From: DSYU01 sp963827605
Lineage (GTDB): Bacteria > Chloroflexota > Anaerolineae > Anaerolineales > Anaerolineaceae
NCBI GenBank assembly: GCA_963827605.1
Contig: CAWHBK010000001.1
Coordinates: 744,001-808,000, forward strand
Direction: 5' to 3'
DNA: 64,000 nt
Shown here: positions 19,303 through 27,530 of the stretch, in pieces
Layout of the letters: each line of letters opens with the position of its first letter
How positions within the stretch are numbered: position 1 is the first letter of the stretch
Translations under genes and position numbers: made by a program
Notes under the pieces: model-generated
Databases searched by the model: none
Told to the model about the DNA's origin: nothing
What the model saw: only the letters and a program-made list of their open reading frames with translations

Positions 19303-19827
19303 CTAGGGTGTTTTTTTCTTCCGGTTATTCCGCCGGATCTGGCCTGCGCTGAGCTCAACGGGGACCTGACGCTGGCTCAACAGCTTAATCAGCACGCGCA
19401 CGCGCTCGCTCCCCGTCAGGCGCAGATCAAAGATGGCTTCATACCCGGCAAAGGGACCTTCTTGAATCAATACCGTTTCGCCCTTTTGCAGGCCCTCGAA
19501 AACCTCTCCACCCGCCGCGTTTACATTCTCTACCCGCTTGCGGATGGCGTTGATCAATGTTTCCGGTACGGTGGCCGGTTCCTGGTCAAAGGCCACCATC
19601 CCGCGCGCAAACGGCATCCATTGAAACGTAGAAATGCCAGTTTCTTCCAAATCCGCATGGATAAACATATACCCAGGAAAATAAGCCTTGAGTTTTTTCG
19701 CCCGGGGGTTAACCGGGGTGACCCGGATGCGCGGGTAAAAGACATCGATGCCCTGGTTCTCCAACTGATCGAAAAGCGCATCCTCCTTATTTGGTTTGCT
19801 TTGCAAGGCATACCAATAAGCTGTCAT
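19303..19827 (-). CDS. NusG-family transcription elongation factor paralogue (RfaH/LoaP-like)
   Basis: The NGN domain begins YWYALQSKPNKEDALFDQL and continues FYPRIRVTPVNPRAKKLKAYFPGYMFIHAD. The C-terminal KOW region is GETVLIQEGPFAGYEAIFDLRL. About 174 residues. It is not in a secE-rplK context, so it is a specialised paralogue, likely promoting read-through of a surface-polysaccharide or sugar-nucleotide operon. The neighbouring galE fits, but no polysaccharide cluster follows here. The start at 19827 (or 19842) is uncertain. Its promoter at 19951-19979 leaves a leader of about 115 bases. Confidence 0.8.
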   Translation of the reverse strand: MTAYWYALQSKPNKEDALFDQLENQGIDVFYPRIRVTPVNPRAKKLKAYFPGYMFIHADLEETGISTFQWMPFARGMVAFDQEPATVPETLINAIRKRVENVNAAGGEVFEGLQKGETVLIQEGPFAGYEAIFDLRLTGSERVRVLIKLLSQRQVPVELSAGQIRRNNRKKKTP

Positions 19828-19950
19828 CACCACTTTCCTCATCACCTCTTGGATTGTTATTACTTTGGAGTAGTGACTGATGAAATCCATTTTCCCACCC
19901 AGGTTGGTCCCCACGGGCAGCTCCCAATTTCATCCCAGCCACCATTGCAG

Positions 19951-19979
19951 AGTATAACCGAACCAGGAATTGAATGCAA
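19951..19979 (-). promoter_or_regulatory. Promoter of the nusG-like/galE/gnd2 unit
   Basis: On the minus strand, -35 TTGCAT (19974-19979), a 17-bp spacer and -10 TATACT (19951-19956). It is the only good promoter seen in the 320-base divergent gap on this strand. I found no convincing ops-like element in the leader. Confidence 0.6.
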
Positions 19980-20029
19980 GGTCGCCAAAACCATATATTA
20001 AATATGGATAAAGGTGATGAAACCTGATA

Positions 20030-20035
20030 TATAAT
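20030..20035 (+). promoter_or_regulatory. Probable -10 box for the three-repeat secreted protein
   Basis: TATAAT at 20030-20035, preceded by TG-like bases; no good -35 is visible at 16-18 bp. It lies 114 bases upstream of the start codon at 20149. Confidence 0.4.
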
Positions 20036-20148
20036 GTTATTGGGAAAAGTATACATTCCTGTTCGCCCTATCCCATTTTTAACGGTAGGGGCCAATTGCT
20101 CCAGGGGGTCTAACAGGTACCATTCCGTGCCAAACTATGGGAGGTCCA

Positions 20149-21258
20149 ATGAAAGGGCAAAGATACCAATCCTTCACACTTCTTATCACCAGCCTGGCCT
20201 TGCTTATCGCGCTGGTCGGTGGAACCTGGAATACAGCGTATGGCGCCGGTCCTGCGGCACAGCGCCTGCTTCCTGCGCAAAGTTCCGCGGCATTTGTCAT
20301 CCCCACGTTTAATATTGCCTCCGTGCAGGTTGACCAAAGTGTAACGATCACTACCTTCAATTTTCCCGCCAACGACACCTTTAATGTGCTGATGAATACC
20401 ATCGGCACGCGGGGCGTAGGCGGAATCAATGTCGGCACCATCAGTTCAGGCGCCGGTGGAACGCTTACGCAGACCTTTACGATCCCGGATACGCTCAAAG
20501 GCCAGCAGCGCATCGCCATCCGAGCAGAAAGCCCATCCTCCGGTTTCTTTGCCTTTAACTGGTTCTGGAACAACACCGCCGGCGGCATTCCCCCAACCGG
20601 ATCCACTCCTGTGCCATCGATTCCGCCAGGCACAATCCCCACATTCGCAATCCAGAGCGTGGTCACGGATGGTACCGTAACGATCAAGACCGCCAATTTC
20701 CCCGCCAACGATACCTTTAATGTGCTGATGAACTTTATCGGCACGCGCGGCGTGGGCGGAGTTCAGGTGGATGCGATCAACTCAGGCGGCGGCGGGGCCC
20801 TCACCATGACCTTCAATATCCCCGCTTCGCTCAAGGGCCAGCAGCAAATCGCCATCCGCCTGCAAAGCCCAACCTCCGGTTTCTTCGCCTACAACTGGTT
20901 CTGGAACAACACCACCGGCGGCATTCCACCCACCGGGGGAACTCCCGTGCCAACCCTGCCGCCGGGAACCATCCCCACATTTTCAATCAGCAGCGTTGTC
21001 ACCAACACCAGCGTGACCGTGCAAACGAACAACTTCCTCGCCAATGACGATTACATTGTTCTGATGAATTTCTTCGGCACGCGCGGCCTGGGTGGTGTGC
21101 AGGTAGACTCGTTTAACTCTGGCGCCGGCGGCAGCTTCAGCAAGACGTTCACCATCCCCGCATCCCTGCAGGGGCAGCAGCGCATCGCCATCCGCATTTA
21201 CAGCCCGACCACGGGCTACTTCGCCTACAACTGGTTCTGGAACACGACCGCTCCATAA
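20149..21258 (+). CDS. Secreted protein of three tandem beta-rich repeats
   Basis: A signal peptide (basic start, then SFTLLITSLALLIALVGGTW, cleavage near AYGA) precedes three repeats of about 110 residues. Each runs from IPTFxIxSV through NFPANDTFNVLMN, GTRGVGGxxV, GQQxIAIRxxSP and FFAYNWFWNNT. The first two repeats are joined to the next by Pro/Thr-rich linkers (IPPTGGTPVPTLPPGTIP). There is no catalytic motif, Cys or anchor. The even length and linkers suggest an extracellular adhesive or matrix protein; this is inference and I do not recognise a named domain. ATG 20149 is preferred because GGGAGGT lies five bases upstream. Confidence 0.8.
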   Translation: MKGQRYQSFTLLITSLALLIALVGGTWNTAYGAGPAAQRLLPAQSSAAFVIPTFNIASVQVDQSVTITTFNFPANDTFNVLMNTIGTRGVGGINVGTISSGAGGTLTQTFTIPDTLKGQQRIAIRAESPSSGFFAFNWFWNNTAGGIPPTGSTPVPSIPPGTIPTFAIQSVVTDGTVTIKTANFPANDTFNVLMNFIGTRGVGGVQVDAINSGGGGALTMTFNIPASLKGQQQIAIRLQSPTSGFFAYNWFWNNTTGGIPPTGGTPVPTLPPGTIPTFSISSVVTNTSVTVQTNNFLANDDYIVLMNFFGTRGLGGVQVDSFNSGAGGSFSKTFTIPASLQGQQRIAIRIYSPTTGYFAYNWFWNTTAP

Positions 21259-21272
21259 CCGGATATTGACAG

Positions 21273-21303
21273 TTGGTCCGGGCTGCCGGGCAGCCCGGAC
21301 CAA
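21273..21303. terminator. Bidirectional hairpin between convergent genes
   Basis: A near-perfect palindrome, 21273-21287 with 21289-21303, 14-15 bp. It lies between the stop of the repeat protein (21258) and the stop of the RNase gene (21307), which converge, and can serve both. T-runs are weak. Confidence 0.65.
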
Positions 21304-21306
21304 CCC

Positions 21307-23184
21307 CTATTTCTCTAACCGGAAGCGAACATCCCGCTGCGGCAGGTTGACCTCGCTGAGCGCCAGCGGCAGGGATTCATCCAGCAGCGCCGCCCGGTTC
21401 AAATGAATGCGCACTTCGAGCGCCAGGGCGGGGATCAGCACCGTTCCCGCTGCGCCGTGCCCGTACTGCGTGCGCGCGTCCACCAGGATTCCTTCTCCTC
21501 GCCAATCCGGGTGCTGCAGCAGATACACCAGCGTCCAGTGTTTCTCGGACAGCATCTCGCCCTGGCGTACGCTGCCTGCCACCGCCTCGACTGCCCCAAT
21601 CCGCTCCATTAATGCGCTTTCGTCCAGTAAAGGTTCCCCTTTCAGGTAGGCCCGGATCTGTTGGTGTCCCACCAGGTCAAGGTAGCGCCGCAGCGGGCTG
21701 GTGATCTGAGTGTAAGCGGCAGCCCCCAGCCCGCTGTGCGGTCCGGGCGAAGTCTTATACCGGCTGCGCTTGAGCAGGCGCCGCGTAGAAAACATCTGCG
21801 CCAGTGTTTCCGGGCTCCCCACCGGCATATCCGGCGGCTCCTGCTGGCTGAAAGCCAGGCGCAGCCCCTTCTCCATGGCAAAGCGGGCAGTTTCCACCCC
21901 CGCCAGGATCATTGCCTCCTCTACCATCGCCCGGCTGCGCAGCGCCGGGATCTGCCGGACGCGCACCAGCCCGTCCGCAATATCGATTCGCGCCTCCGGG
22001 AAATCGATCATCACCGCGCCGCCGGCCCTGCGGCGCTCGCGTATTATCCGGGTCAGGTGCTCCAGTTGTGAAATGGGTGGGCGGTCAACCATTTCTTCCG
22101 CTGCCTCATAGGTCAGGCGGGTTACCCGCACCCAGCTCGGCGTTACCTGGTACCCGGTCACCTGACCTGCCGCATTGATATCCATGCCAAAGGAAAGCGC
22201 GGGGGACACTTCGTTCATCCCCAGCCCCAGCCGCAGCGTGGTTTCTCGTGGCAGCAGGTGAATGGTGCCTTCCGGGAGATGCAGGCTTTCCCCGCGTTCG
22301 CGAGCCTCCAGGTCCAGCGGGCTGTCCGGGGCTGCCAGCGCGGCGGCATCCGCCACATGCACCCAAAGTCGCCCTCCGCCTGGCCCATCCTCCCCCGGAA
22401 ACAATTCCAGCGAGATGGCGTCATCGGGCGTGTCCGTGGCTTCATCGTCAATCGCGAAGGACGGCAGATGGGTTAGATCCCGGCGCTCTTCCTGGGGCAG
22501 TTCCGGCACCGGCAGGTCCGGCTGTTTGAGCGGCAAGCCCAGCCGCGCCGGGTACGGGTTGACCATTTTATCCCAGGCGCCCAGCTCAAGCAGCAGCGCG
22601 TGAGCGCTTTCGGCTGTCTCGCCGCGGCCCAGCTCGCGCAGCAGCGGGCTGCGTTCGCCGCGCCCAAGCGCCAGGGCCTCTATTTCACGCAGAAAATCGC
22701 GATCCTCAGGGATCAACTCGCCGCGCCTGGCCCGCTCGAGGAATGCGGCTCTGGCGCGCTGGTTTCGTTCCGCCTGGTCGCGTTCCTGGCTGCGCCGGGT
22801 ATATTCTTCCGTAGAGCGCGCGCGGATGTCCATCGGACTGCCCTCAAAGAACAAGCCTTCCGCCACCTGCTGCCAGGCTGCCCAGGCGGTCGCCGGGGTG
22901 TACGCCCCATAGATCAATTCGGCCAGCTCGGGCAGGTCCGTCCGCCCGCCTGCCAGGATCTCCCAGGCTGCCTGGACTTCGCCAGACGCCGGGCGGAGCT
23001 CGCTGAGACTGTTTAGCGGGCCGGGATGCAGCAGTTCCACATCCTTGGGCCGCACCCGCAGCGTCTCGCCTTTGTCGAGTTCAATTTCCAAACGCTCACC
23101 CACCCGCACCAGCCGGGCTGGGTGATTTTTGTACAACACCAGGCTGTTGGTTTTCAACGCAAGTTTCTCGCTCTCCGGCTGCAT
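21307..23184 (-). CDS. RNase II/RNase R-family 3'-5' exoribonuclease
   Basis: The RNB catalytic domain occupies roughly residues 240-550. LPSFAIDDEATDTPDDAISL carries the Asp cluster that binds Mg, then GRLWVHVADAAALAAPDS, HLPEGTIHLLPRE, and the late ITSPLRRYLDLVGHQQIRAY with the conserved Arg pair. 625 residues, shorter than E. coli RNase R, with a divergent N-terminal region lacking clear cold-shock domains. A MITE is inserted 13 bases upstream of the start, so the original promoter has been displaced. Whether it is RNase II- or R-like in activity is not decidable. Confidence 0.85.
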   Translation of the reverse strand: MQPESEKLALKTNSLVLYKNHPARLVRVGERLEIELDKGETLRVRPKDVELLHPGPLNSLSELRPASGEVQAAWEILAGGRTDLPELAELIYGAYTPATAWAAWQQVAEGLFFEGSPMDIRARSTEEYTRRSQERDQAERNQRARAAFLERARRGELIPEDRDFLREIEALALGRGERSPLLRELGRGETAESAHALLLELGAWDKMVNPYPARLGLPLKQPDLPVPELPQEERRDLTHLPSFAIDDEATDTPDDAISLELFPGEDGPGGGRLWVHVADAAALAAPDSPLDLEARERGESLHLPEGTIHLLPRETTLRLGLGMNEVSPALSFGMDINAAGQVTGYQVTPSWVRVTRLTYEAAEEMVDRPPISQLEHLTRIIRERRRAGGAVMIDFPEARIDIADGLVRVRQIPALRSRAMVEEAMILAGVETARFAMEKGLRLAFSQQEPPDMPVGSPETLAQMFSTRRLLKRSRYKTSPGPHSGLGAAAYTQITSPLRRYLDLVGHQQIRAYLKGEPLLDESALMERIGAVEAVAGSVRQGEMLSEKHWTLVYLLQHPDWRGEGILVDARTQYGHGAAGTVLIPALALEVRIHLNRAALLDESLPLALSEVNLPQRDVRFRLEK

Positions 23185-23205
23185 GCGTCTATCATACCTG
23201 AATTA

Positions 23206-23511
23206 TAGGGCGATTGCACATAACAATCGGCCTACGAAAATCATCCTTCACCCACCCCTAAATCGCGGTTCGTGGAGCGAACCGTGACCTCGGGGCGGGG
23301 ACTTGAAAAAAGTGCGAGATGACGGAATTTGGCGGCACTTTTCGTGCCGCCAAATTCCGTCATCTCGCACAAAAAATCCTTTTTCCCTCTCTTCGCGGCG
23401 TTTACGCCAGCAGAGCTGGCGCAGCCGCGGAGATTGAGCTTCGCGTAGCGAGGTTACGGTCGGGGGATTTGCAAAGGACGATGCATATAGCATTTATATG
23501 CAATCGCCCTA
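23206..23511. mobile_element. 306-bp MITE with terminal inverted repeats and 9-bp target duplication
   Basis: Ends are inverted repeats TAGGGCGATTGCA (23206-23218 and 23499-23511), extending to 18 bp with one mismatch. Both sides carry the direct repeat CCTGAATTA (23197-23205 and 23512-23520). Inside there is no transposase, only palindromes: a perfect 27-bp stem (23312-23338 with 23344-23370, loop TTTTC), CGGTTCG/CGAACCG, and a compound CGCGGC/GCCGCG hairpin. A non-autonomous element moved in trans; the parent IS family is not identified. The long stem flanked by A and T runs can terminate transcription from the minus strand. Confidence 0.85.
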
Positions 23512-23568
23512 CCTGAATTACCCGGCCGGCACAATTGCGTTTGCGGAAATACCGCAATGGAGGTATCA

Positions 23569-24336
23569 TTGGCCGATAACCCTGACGGGAGCATGAAAAA
23601 AATGGCAGTTCAGCACGGCGCGATATCGGTATGGTTCGGAAGGGGCCGGCGGCGGGATGCCCAGTTCTTACAGAAGTGGCGCAGCGCCCCGCTCACCTAT
23701 TCTCCAGAACAGGATCTGGATGAAAACTGGTTCGTGGACCGCTATGAGACCATCCTGGGGGTGGACCCAACCGGGGTTCTTTTCCAGCGAGCTGCCAACC
23801 TTACCCTGAACAACCAGTTCTACCCCCCGGCGGTGATGACCAGCGTTTCGGATTTCAACCTGGTTGGGCGTCCCGTTCAAACCGGGGACCGGATCGTGCA
23901 GCGCATCCCCGTCATTCGGTACCGCGGCCTGCCCATCCTGGAAGTACTCACCATGAACGAAATCACCCAGGTAGTGGATGAGCCGCGCCAGGCCGGGTTT
24001 ACCTACACGACTACCTCGGCTCACTCCGAAATCGGCGAATGGTCCCCCACCGTTGCGTGGCGGGAGAATGGGGAAGTGGCCCTGGTAATCAATGTCATTT
24101 CGCGCACGCGTCCAGGCGCTTCCAGGTTTGCGCGCCGCCTTACCCGCCGCATGCAGCTGCGCGCCCACAAGCTGAGTATCCAGACTTTCCTCGCCCATCT
24201 CACCGGCGTGCCGATCGATATCCCCACCTCTTCATTCCCGTCCACGGCCGCCAGCCTGCTGCCCATTGCTCTGCTGGCCGCCGCTCTGGCCCTGTTCCTC
24301 TCCCTGATCCTTTGGGTCAGTAAAAAAGACGAATAA
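23569..24336 (+). CDS. DUF1990-like protein with C-terminal membrane anchor
   Basis: The pattern FLQKWRSAPLTYSPEQDLDENWFVDRYETILG, then INxxTQVVDEPRQAGFTYTT and AHSEIGEWSPTVAWRENGEV, matches the DUF1990 fold known from plants, fungi and bacteria, whose function is unknown. The last 25 residues form one membrane helix (LLPIALLAAALALFLSLILWV) followed by KKDE, so the domain is probably tethered on the cytoplasmic side or exposed, depending on topology. The TTG at 23569 is chosen because GGAGG ends five bases before it; ATG 23557 and ATG 23593 are alternatives. It starts 57 bases after the MITE. Confidence 0.65.
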   Translation: MADNPDGSMKKMAVQHGAISVWFGRGRRRDAQFLQKWRSAPLTYSPEQDLDENWFVDRYETILGVDPTGVLFQRAANLTLNNQFYPPAVMTSVSDFNLVGRPVQTGDRIVQRIPVIRYRGLPILEVLTMNEITQVVDEPRQAGFTYTTTSAHSEIGEWSPTVAWRENGEVALVINVISRTRPGASRFARRLTRRMQLRAHKLSIQTFLAHLTGVPIDIPTSSFPSTAASLLPIALLAAALALFLSLILWVSKKDE

Positions 24337-24345
24337 AAGAACCGG

Positions 24346-24385
24346 CTGAGCGCTTGGAAGCAAACAGCCGGTCCTTTTTATTTTA
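24346..24385 (+). terminator. Terminator after the DUF1990-like gene
   Basis: ACCGGCTG near 24342-24349 pairs with CAGCCGGT at 24365-24372 over an imperfect inner region, followed by CCTTTTTATTTTAT. The same ACCGGCTG arm occurs in the terminator at 16672-16701. Confidence 0.6.
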
Positions 24386-24391
24386 TCTCGC

Positions 24392-24439
24392 CGCCGCTAT
24401 TTTATAGCGCCGCTATCTTATAGCGCCGCTTTCCTAAAG
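24392..24439. repeat. 16-bp tandem repeat, three copies
   Basis: Units CGCCGCTATTTTATAG, CGCCGCTATCTTATAG and CGCCGCTTTCCTAAAG lie head to tail. The third unit overlaps the stop codon of the VIT-vWA gene. Each unit's ends are complementary (CTAT..ATAG or CTTT..AAAG), and the third keeps this by paired changes. Confidence 0.8.
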
Positions 24440-26965
24440 CGCCGCCGCCCATATCTGGGCCAGCTCGCCCTGTTCACCGGCCAGCAGCGCCTGCGGGACC
24501 GGCAAGGCCACGCGCAGCAGGCCTGCCAGGCGCAGTTCATCCAGGCTGGCAATGGCCTCAGGCGCCTGAACCGGCTGCCCCAACGCGGCTGTTTCAAGAT
24601 CATTGGCAGGCGGTGGGAGTGCCTGGCGCATGGCGTGCGCCGCATCCCGGTCAGCTTCCTCGCCGGTCGCGGCGGCCAGCTCCGCCAGCGCCTTGGCGCT
24701 CAGGAAACGCGCCATCCGCTCGGCGCCGGTCAGTTCGGCCCCAGCCTGCTCAACCAGATAGCGGGCAGCCCGCCGCAGCGCCTGGCGATAACTGCCAACC
24801 CGCGTGGTATGCCCCGCGCGAATAAACGCCAGCACAGCTGCCGCCGTCCATTCGACGTCCGCATTCCACGACCCATCTACTCTCTGGGTACGCGCCAGCC
24901 AGCGCAGCACCGTTTCCCGGTCCTGAACGTCGCCCGACTGGCGAATGGTTGTCTGCGCTTCGTTTTGCGCCATCAGCCCCATCGGCCCCATTGGGCCCGA
25001 GTCGGATACCTGCCGGTTCGAGCCGGTAAATTTCGACAAGAACGCCCTGCCGCGCGCCATGGTATCCCGGACGGCCCCTGGCATGGCCGGGGAGGGCATG
25101 GACATACTGGCGTTTAGCATCCCCATAGTTTGCACGCCTGGCAAGAATGGACCAGGCTGTAAGCCTTGCGGCAGCGGCTGAGACACGTGGATAATCCGCG
25201 GCTGCCCGCCCGCCACCGCATCCACCGGGTCGACGGCGACAAAAGAAGTGTAAACCGTGACCAGGTTGTACTCGAGCGCCAGACCCAGTATCTCCGCCCG
25301 GAGTTTATCCGCTCGTTTGGGTTCCAGCTCCATCTGTTCCAGCAGATCATCCACCCGCGCGCGCGCCCACAACCGTTCGACGGTCAGGTCCTGCCCGGCC
25401 GGCTGCGGCAGAGTCAGTTCCAGCGTAACCGGTTCCGCGGCGCCATTGGCCTGCCAGCGTTTTCCACGCACGGTTAGCTTTACCGGCTGCGGCCCCTCCC
25501 CTGCCAGCCGCCCGCAGATCTCCAGCGGCTGCCCATAGTACAGGTCCGGCAGCCGCGCCGGGTATACGTCCCAGGCTTTGCCGTTTTCCCACGCCAGAGT
25601 AAGATCGGTCAGCGCGGGGAACGAGACACTATCCTGGAAGCGGATAATGCTGCCTTCGATATCTTCGTTTAGCTGCAAGAAGCTCGACCGCCCGCGGCCC
25701 AATTCAGCCATCCGGCTGAGCAGCGCCCGGTTGACCGAGGGCCCGATGCCAAAGGTAAACAGGCGCGCCGCGCCAATCCGGCCGCGGATGCCGTCCAGGA
25801 GGCGCGTTTCTGCCGATACGGCTCCGTCGGTCAGGAACACCACAAAACGCATCCGCCGTTCGTCAGCCGGCGCCGACAGCACAGCTTCCAGTGCCCGTAC
25901 AATCTCCGTCCCGCCGCGCCCCTGGACCTTCTCCAGGTAGGCGTCCGCGCGATCCACATGTTCTTGCGTCACGGCCAGTGGTTCAGGCTGGAACCATTCC
26001 AGCTCGTTATCAAACAACAGGATGCGGAAGGTATCATCCGGGTTGAGCGCGCGCAGGCACGCGCGCAGCGCGTTACGGGCCTGTAAGATCGGCTCGCCAG
26101 ACATCGACCCCGAGCGGTCCAGGACAAAGACAAATTCGCGCGGCAGCGGCTCGCTTTCATGTTCCAGGGCCGGCGGCACCAGCGTGGCCAGGAAGAATGC
26201 CCCGCCATCCTTTTTACTGGTCCAGCTGGCTGCCTGGGACTGCTCTCCGGCTACCGGGTAGCGCAAAACAAAGTCATGGTCCGGGGTCTGCTCGCCGCTC
26301 AGGCGCACCTGAAACCGCCGTTCATCCAGGCGCACCACATCCACCGCGTGGCTTGGGCTGGCAGGCTGTCCAACCGGTAGCCCGGCGTCTACCGCCAGGT
26401 TGATTTCCACCGGCCCAATCCGCTCCCCAATTTGCGCCACCGGGGCGTGCACTCCCTGGCCTTCCTCAGGGTGCTGCGGGCTGTCGTATTTGGGCGTCAG
26501 GCTCATGGGGTAAACGAATTCATAGGAGGCGTCCTCAAATTTCAACTGCTGCTGGTAATGCACCTTTGTGTAGATCGTCTCCCCCGGTTGTACATTCGCC
26601 AGACGCACGGCAAACAGGTTCGGGCGGCGCTGCTCGAATAACCCGGCGTGCTTCCCCTGGCCGCGAGCTTCGTCATAAGTGCTGCGGGCTGCCTCCTGCT
26701 CTTGCAAACTGCCCTGGATCTGCCGCTGCCCAACCTGTAGTTCAAAACCGGTAATAGCCGCCTTTTCTGGCAGCGGGAACAGATAGTCCAGCTCTGCCGC
26801 CGATTCCAGGGGGTTGCCAAATCGCTGCGTCACCACCACGTTGGCAACCGGTCCGGTTACCTGCGCGCTGACCAGGGTATGTTCCAGCGGCAGCGCGCTG
26901 TCTACGGTATCCGCCAGCACGATCTGCGGCAAGCTGATGATTGGAGCCAATTTTGGTTCGACCAT
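24434..26965 (-). CDS. VIT and von Willebrand A domain protein with C-terminal cyclase-like repeats
   Basis: 843 residues. The N-terminal VIT domain (about 25-155) has the TQRFGNPLESAAELDYLFPLPEKAAI pattern. The vWA domain (about 275-450) has a complete metal site: DRSGSMSG, the GGTEI threonine and FLTDG. C-terminal residues 690-830 contain VLRWLARTQRVDGSW and TAAAVLAFIRAGHT, like the helical repeats of prenyltransferase/terpene-cyclase folds. There is no signal peptide, so it is probably cytoplasmic. It is preceded by a MerR regulator with a three-base gap. The architecture resembles inter-alpha-trypsin-inhibitor-type bacterial proteins of unknown role. Confidence 0.85.
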   Translation of the reverse strand: MVEPKLAPIISLPQIVLADTVDSALPLEHTLVSAQVTGPVANVVVTQRFGNPLESAAELDYLFPLPEKAAITGFELQVGQRQIQGSLQEQEAARSTYDEARGQGKHAGLFEQRRPNLFAVRLANVQPGETIYTKVHYQQQLKFEDASYEFVYPMSLTPKYDSPQHPEEGQGVHAPVAQIGERIGPVEINLAVDAGLPVGQPASPSHAVDVVRLDERRFQVRLSGEQTPDHDFVLRYPVAGEQSQAASWTSKKDGGAFFLATLVPPALEHESEPLPREFVFVLDRSGSMSGEPILQARNALRACLRALNPDDTFRILLFDNELEWFQPEPLAVTQEHVDRADAYLEKVQGRGGTEIVRALEAVLSAPADERRMRFVVFLTDGAVSAETRLLDGIRGRIGAARLFTFGIGPSVNRALLSRMAELGRGRSSFLQLNEDIEGSIIRFQDSVSFPALTDLTLAWENGKAWDVYPARLPDLYYGQPLEICGRLAGEGPQPVKLTVRGKRWQANGAAEPVTLELTLPQPAGQDLTVERLWARARVDDLLEQMELEPKRADKLRAEILGLALEYNLVTVYTSFVAVDPVDAVAGGQPRIIHVSQPLPQGLQPGPFLPGVQTMGMLNASMSMPSPAMPGAVRDTMARGRAFLSKFTGSNRQVSDSGPMGPMGLMAQNEAQTTIRQSGDVQDRETVLRWLARTQRVDGSWNADVEWTAAAVLAFIRAGHTTRVGSYRQALRRAARYLVEQAGAELTGAERMARFLSAKALAELAAATGEEADRDAAHAMRQALPPPANDLETAALGQPVQAPEAIASLDELRLAGLLRVALPVPQALLAGEQGELAQIWAAAL

Positions 26966-26968
26966 TTC

Positions 26969-27517
26969 CTATTCCTCCCTGGGTGTTTGCGTGCCACCCG
27001 CATCGTTTGAGACCGTCCCCTGGCCGGCCTCCATATAGCTAATCGGCGACCCGGAGAAGATCTGCCGGGCTGCCTGAAGCAGCTGGTTGAGCCGCTGCCG
27101 GTCCAGCATGTTCAGGTTCTCTGGCGCGACCAGCGCGATCCCGGCCGGAAGCGCGTAATGTGTAAAACGCTGCTGCCCCCAGCCCGGCGGCGTCCCCGGG
27201 ATTTCCGGAGCGAATGGTTCGCGCACGGCGCGCGGCGCTGCCGGCGCAGGCGCTGGAGGACTGCTGCTGAGCATGCTGCGCATCTCCTCCCCACTCAACT
27301 GCGTAAAACGCGCCCGGATGTCATCCAGCCGCAGTCCCTGCTGGCGCAGGAGCGGGATCAGCCGCAGCCGCAGCAGGTGATCTTCCGTATAGTGGGCTGC
27401 CAGTCCCGCCCCCTCGGGCGGCGGTAAAACTCCCTGCTGTACGTAAAAATAGATTGTCCGTCTCGGCACACCGCTCTGCGTAACCAGTTCTTGTATATCG
27501 TACGTATTCATTGGCAT
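26969..27517 (-). CDS. MerR-family transcriptional regulator
   Basis: The N-terminal winged helix (YDIQELVTQSGVPRRTIYFYVQQGVLPPPEGAG) is followed by YTEDHLLRLRLIPLLRQQGLRLDDIRARF, the dimerisation helix. The C-terminal about 100 residues are Pro/Ala-rich with no metal-binding Cys pattern, so the inducer is unknown. ATG 27517 follows GAGGTG. It shares a promoter and operator (27531-27564) with the VIT-vWA gene and very likely regulates both. Confidence 0.85.
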   Translation of the reverse strand: MPMNTYDIQELVTQSGVPRRTIYFYVQQGVLPPPEGAGLAAHYTEDHLLRLRLIPLLRQQGLRLDDIRARFTQLSGEEMRSMLSSSPPAPAPAAPRAVREPFAPEIPGTPPGWGQQRFTHYALPAGIALVAPENLNMLDRQRLNQLLQAARQIFSGSPISYMEAGQGTVSNDAGGTQTPREE

Positions 27518-27530
27518 TAAGCACCTCGCT

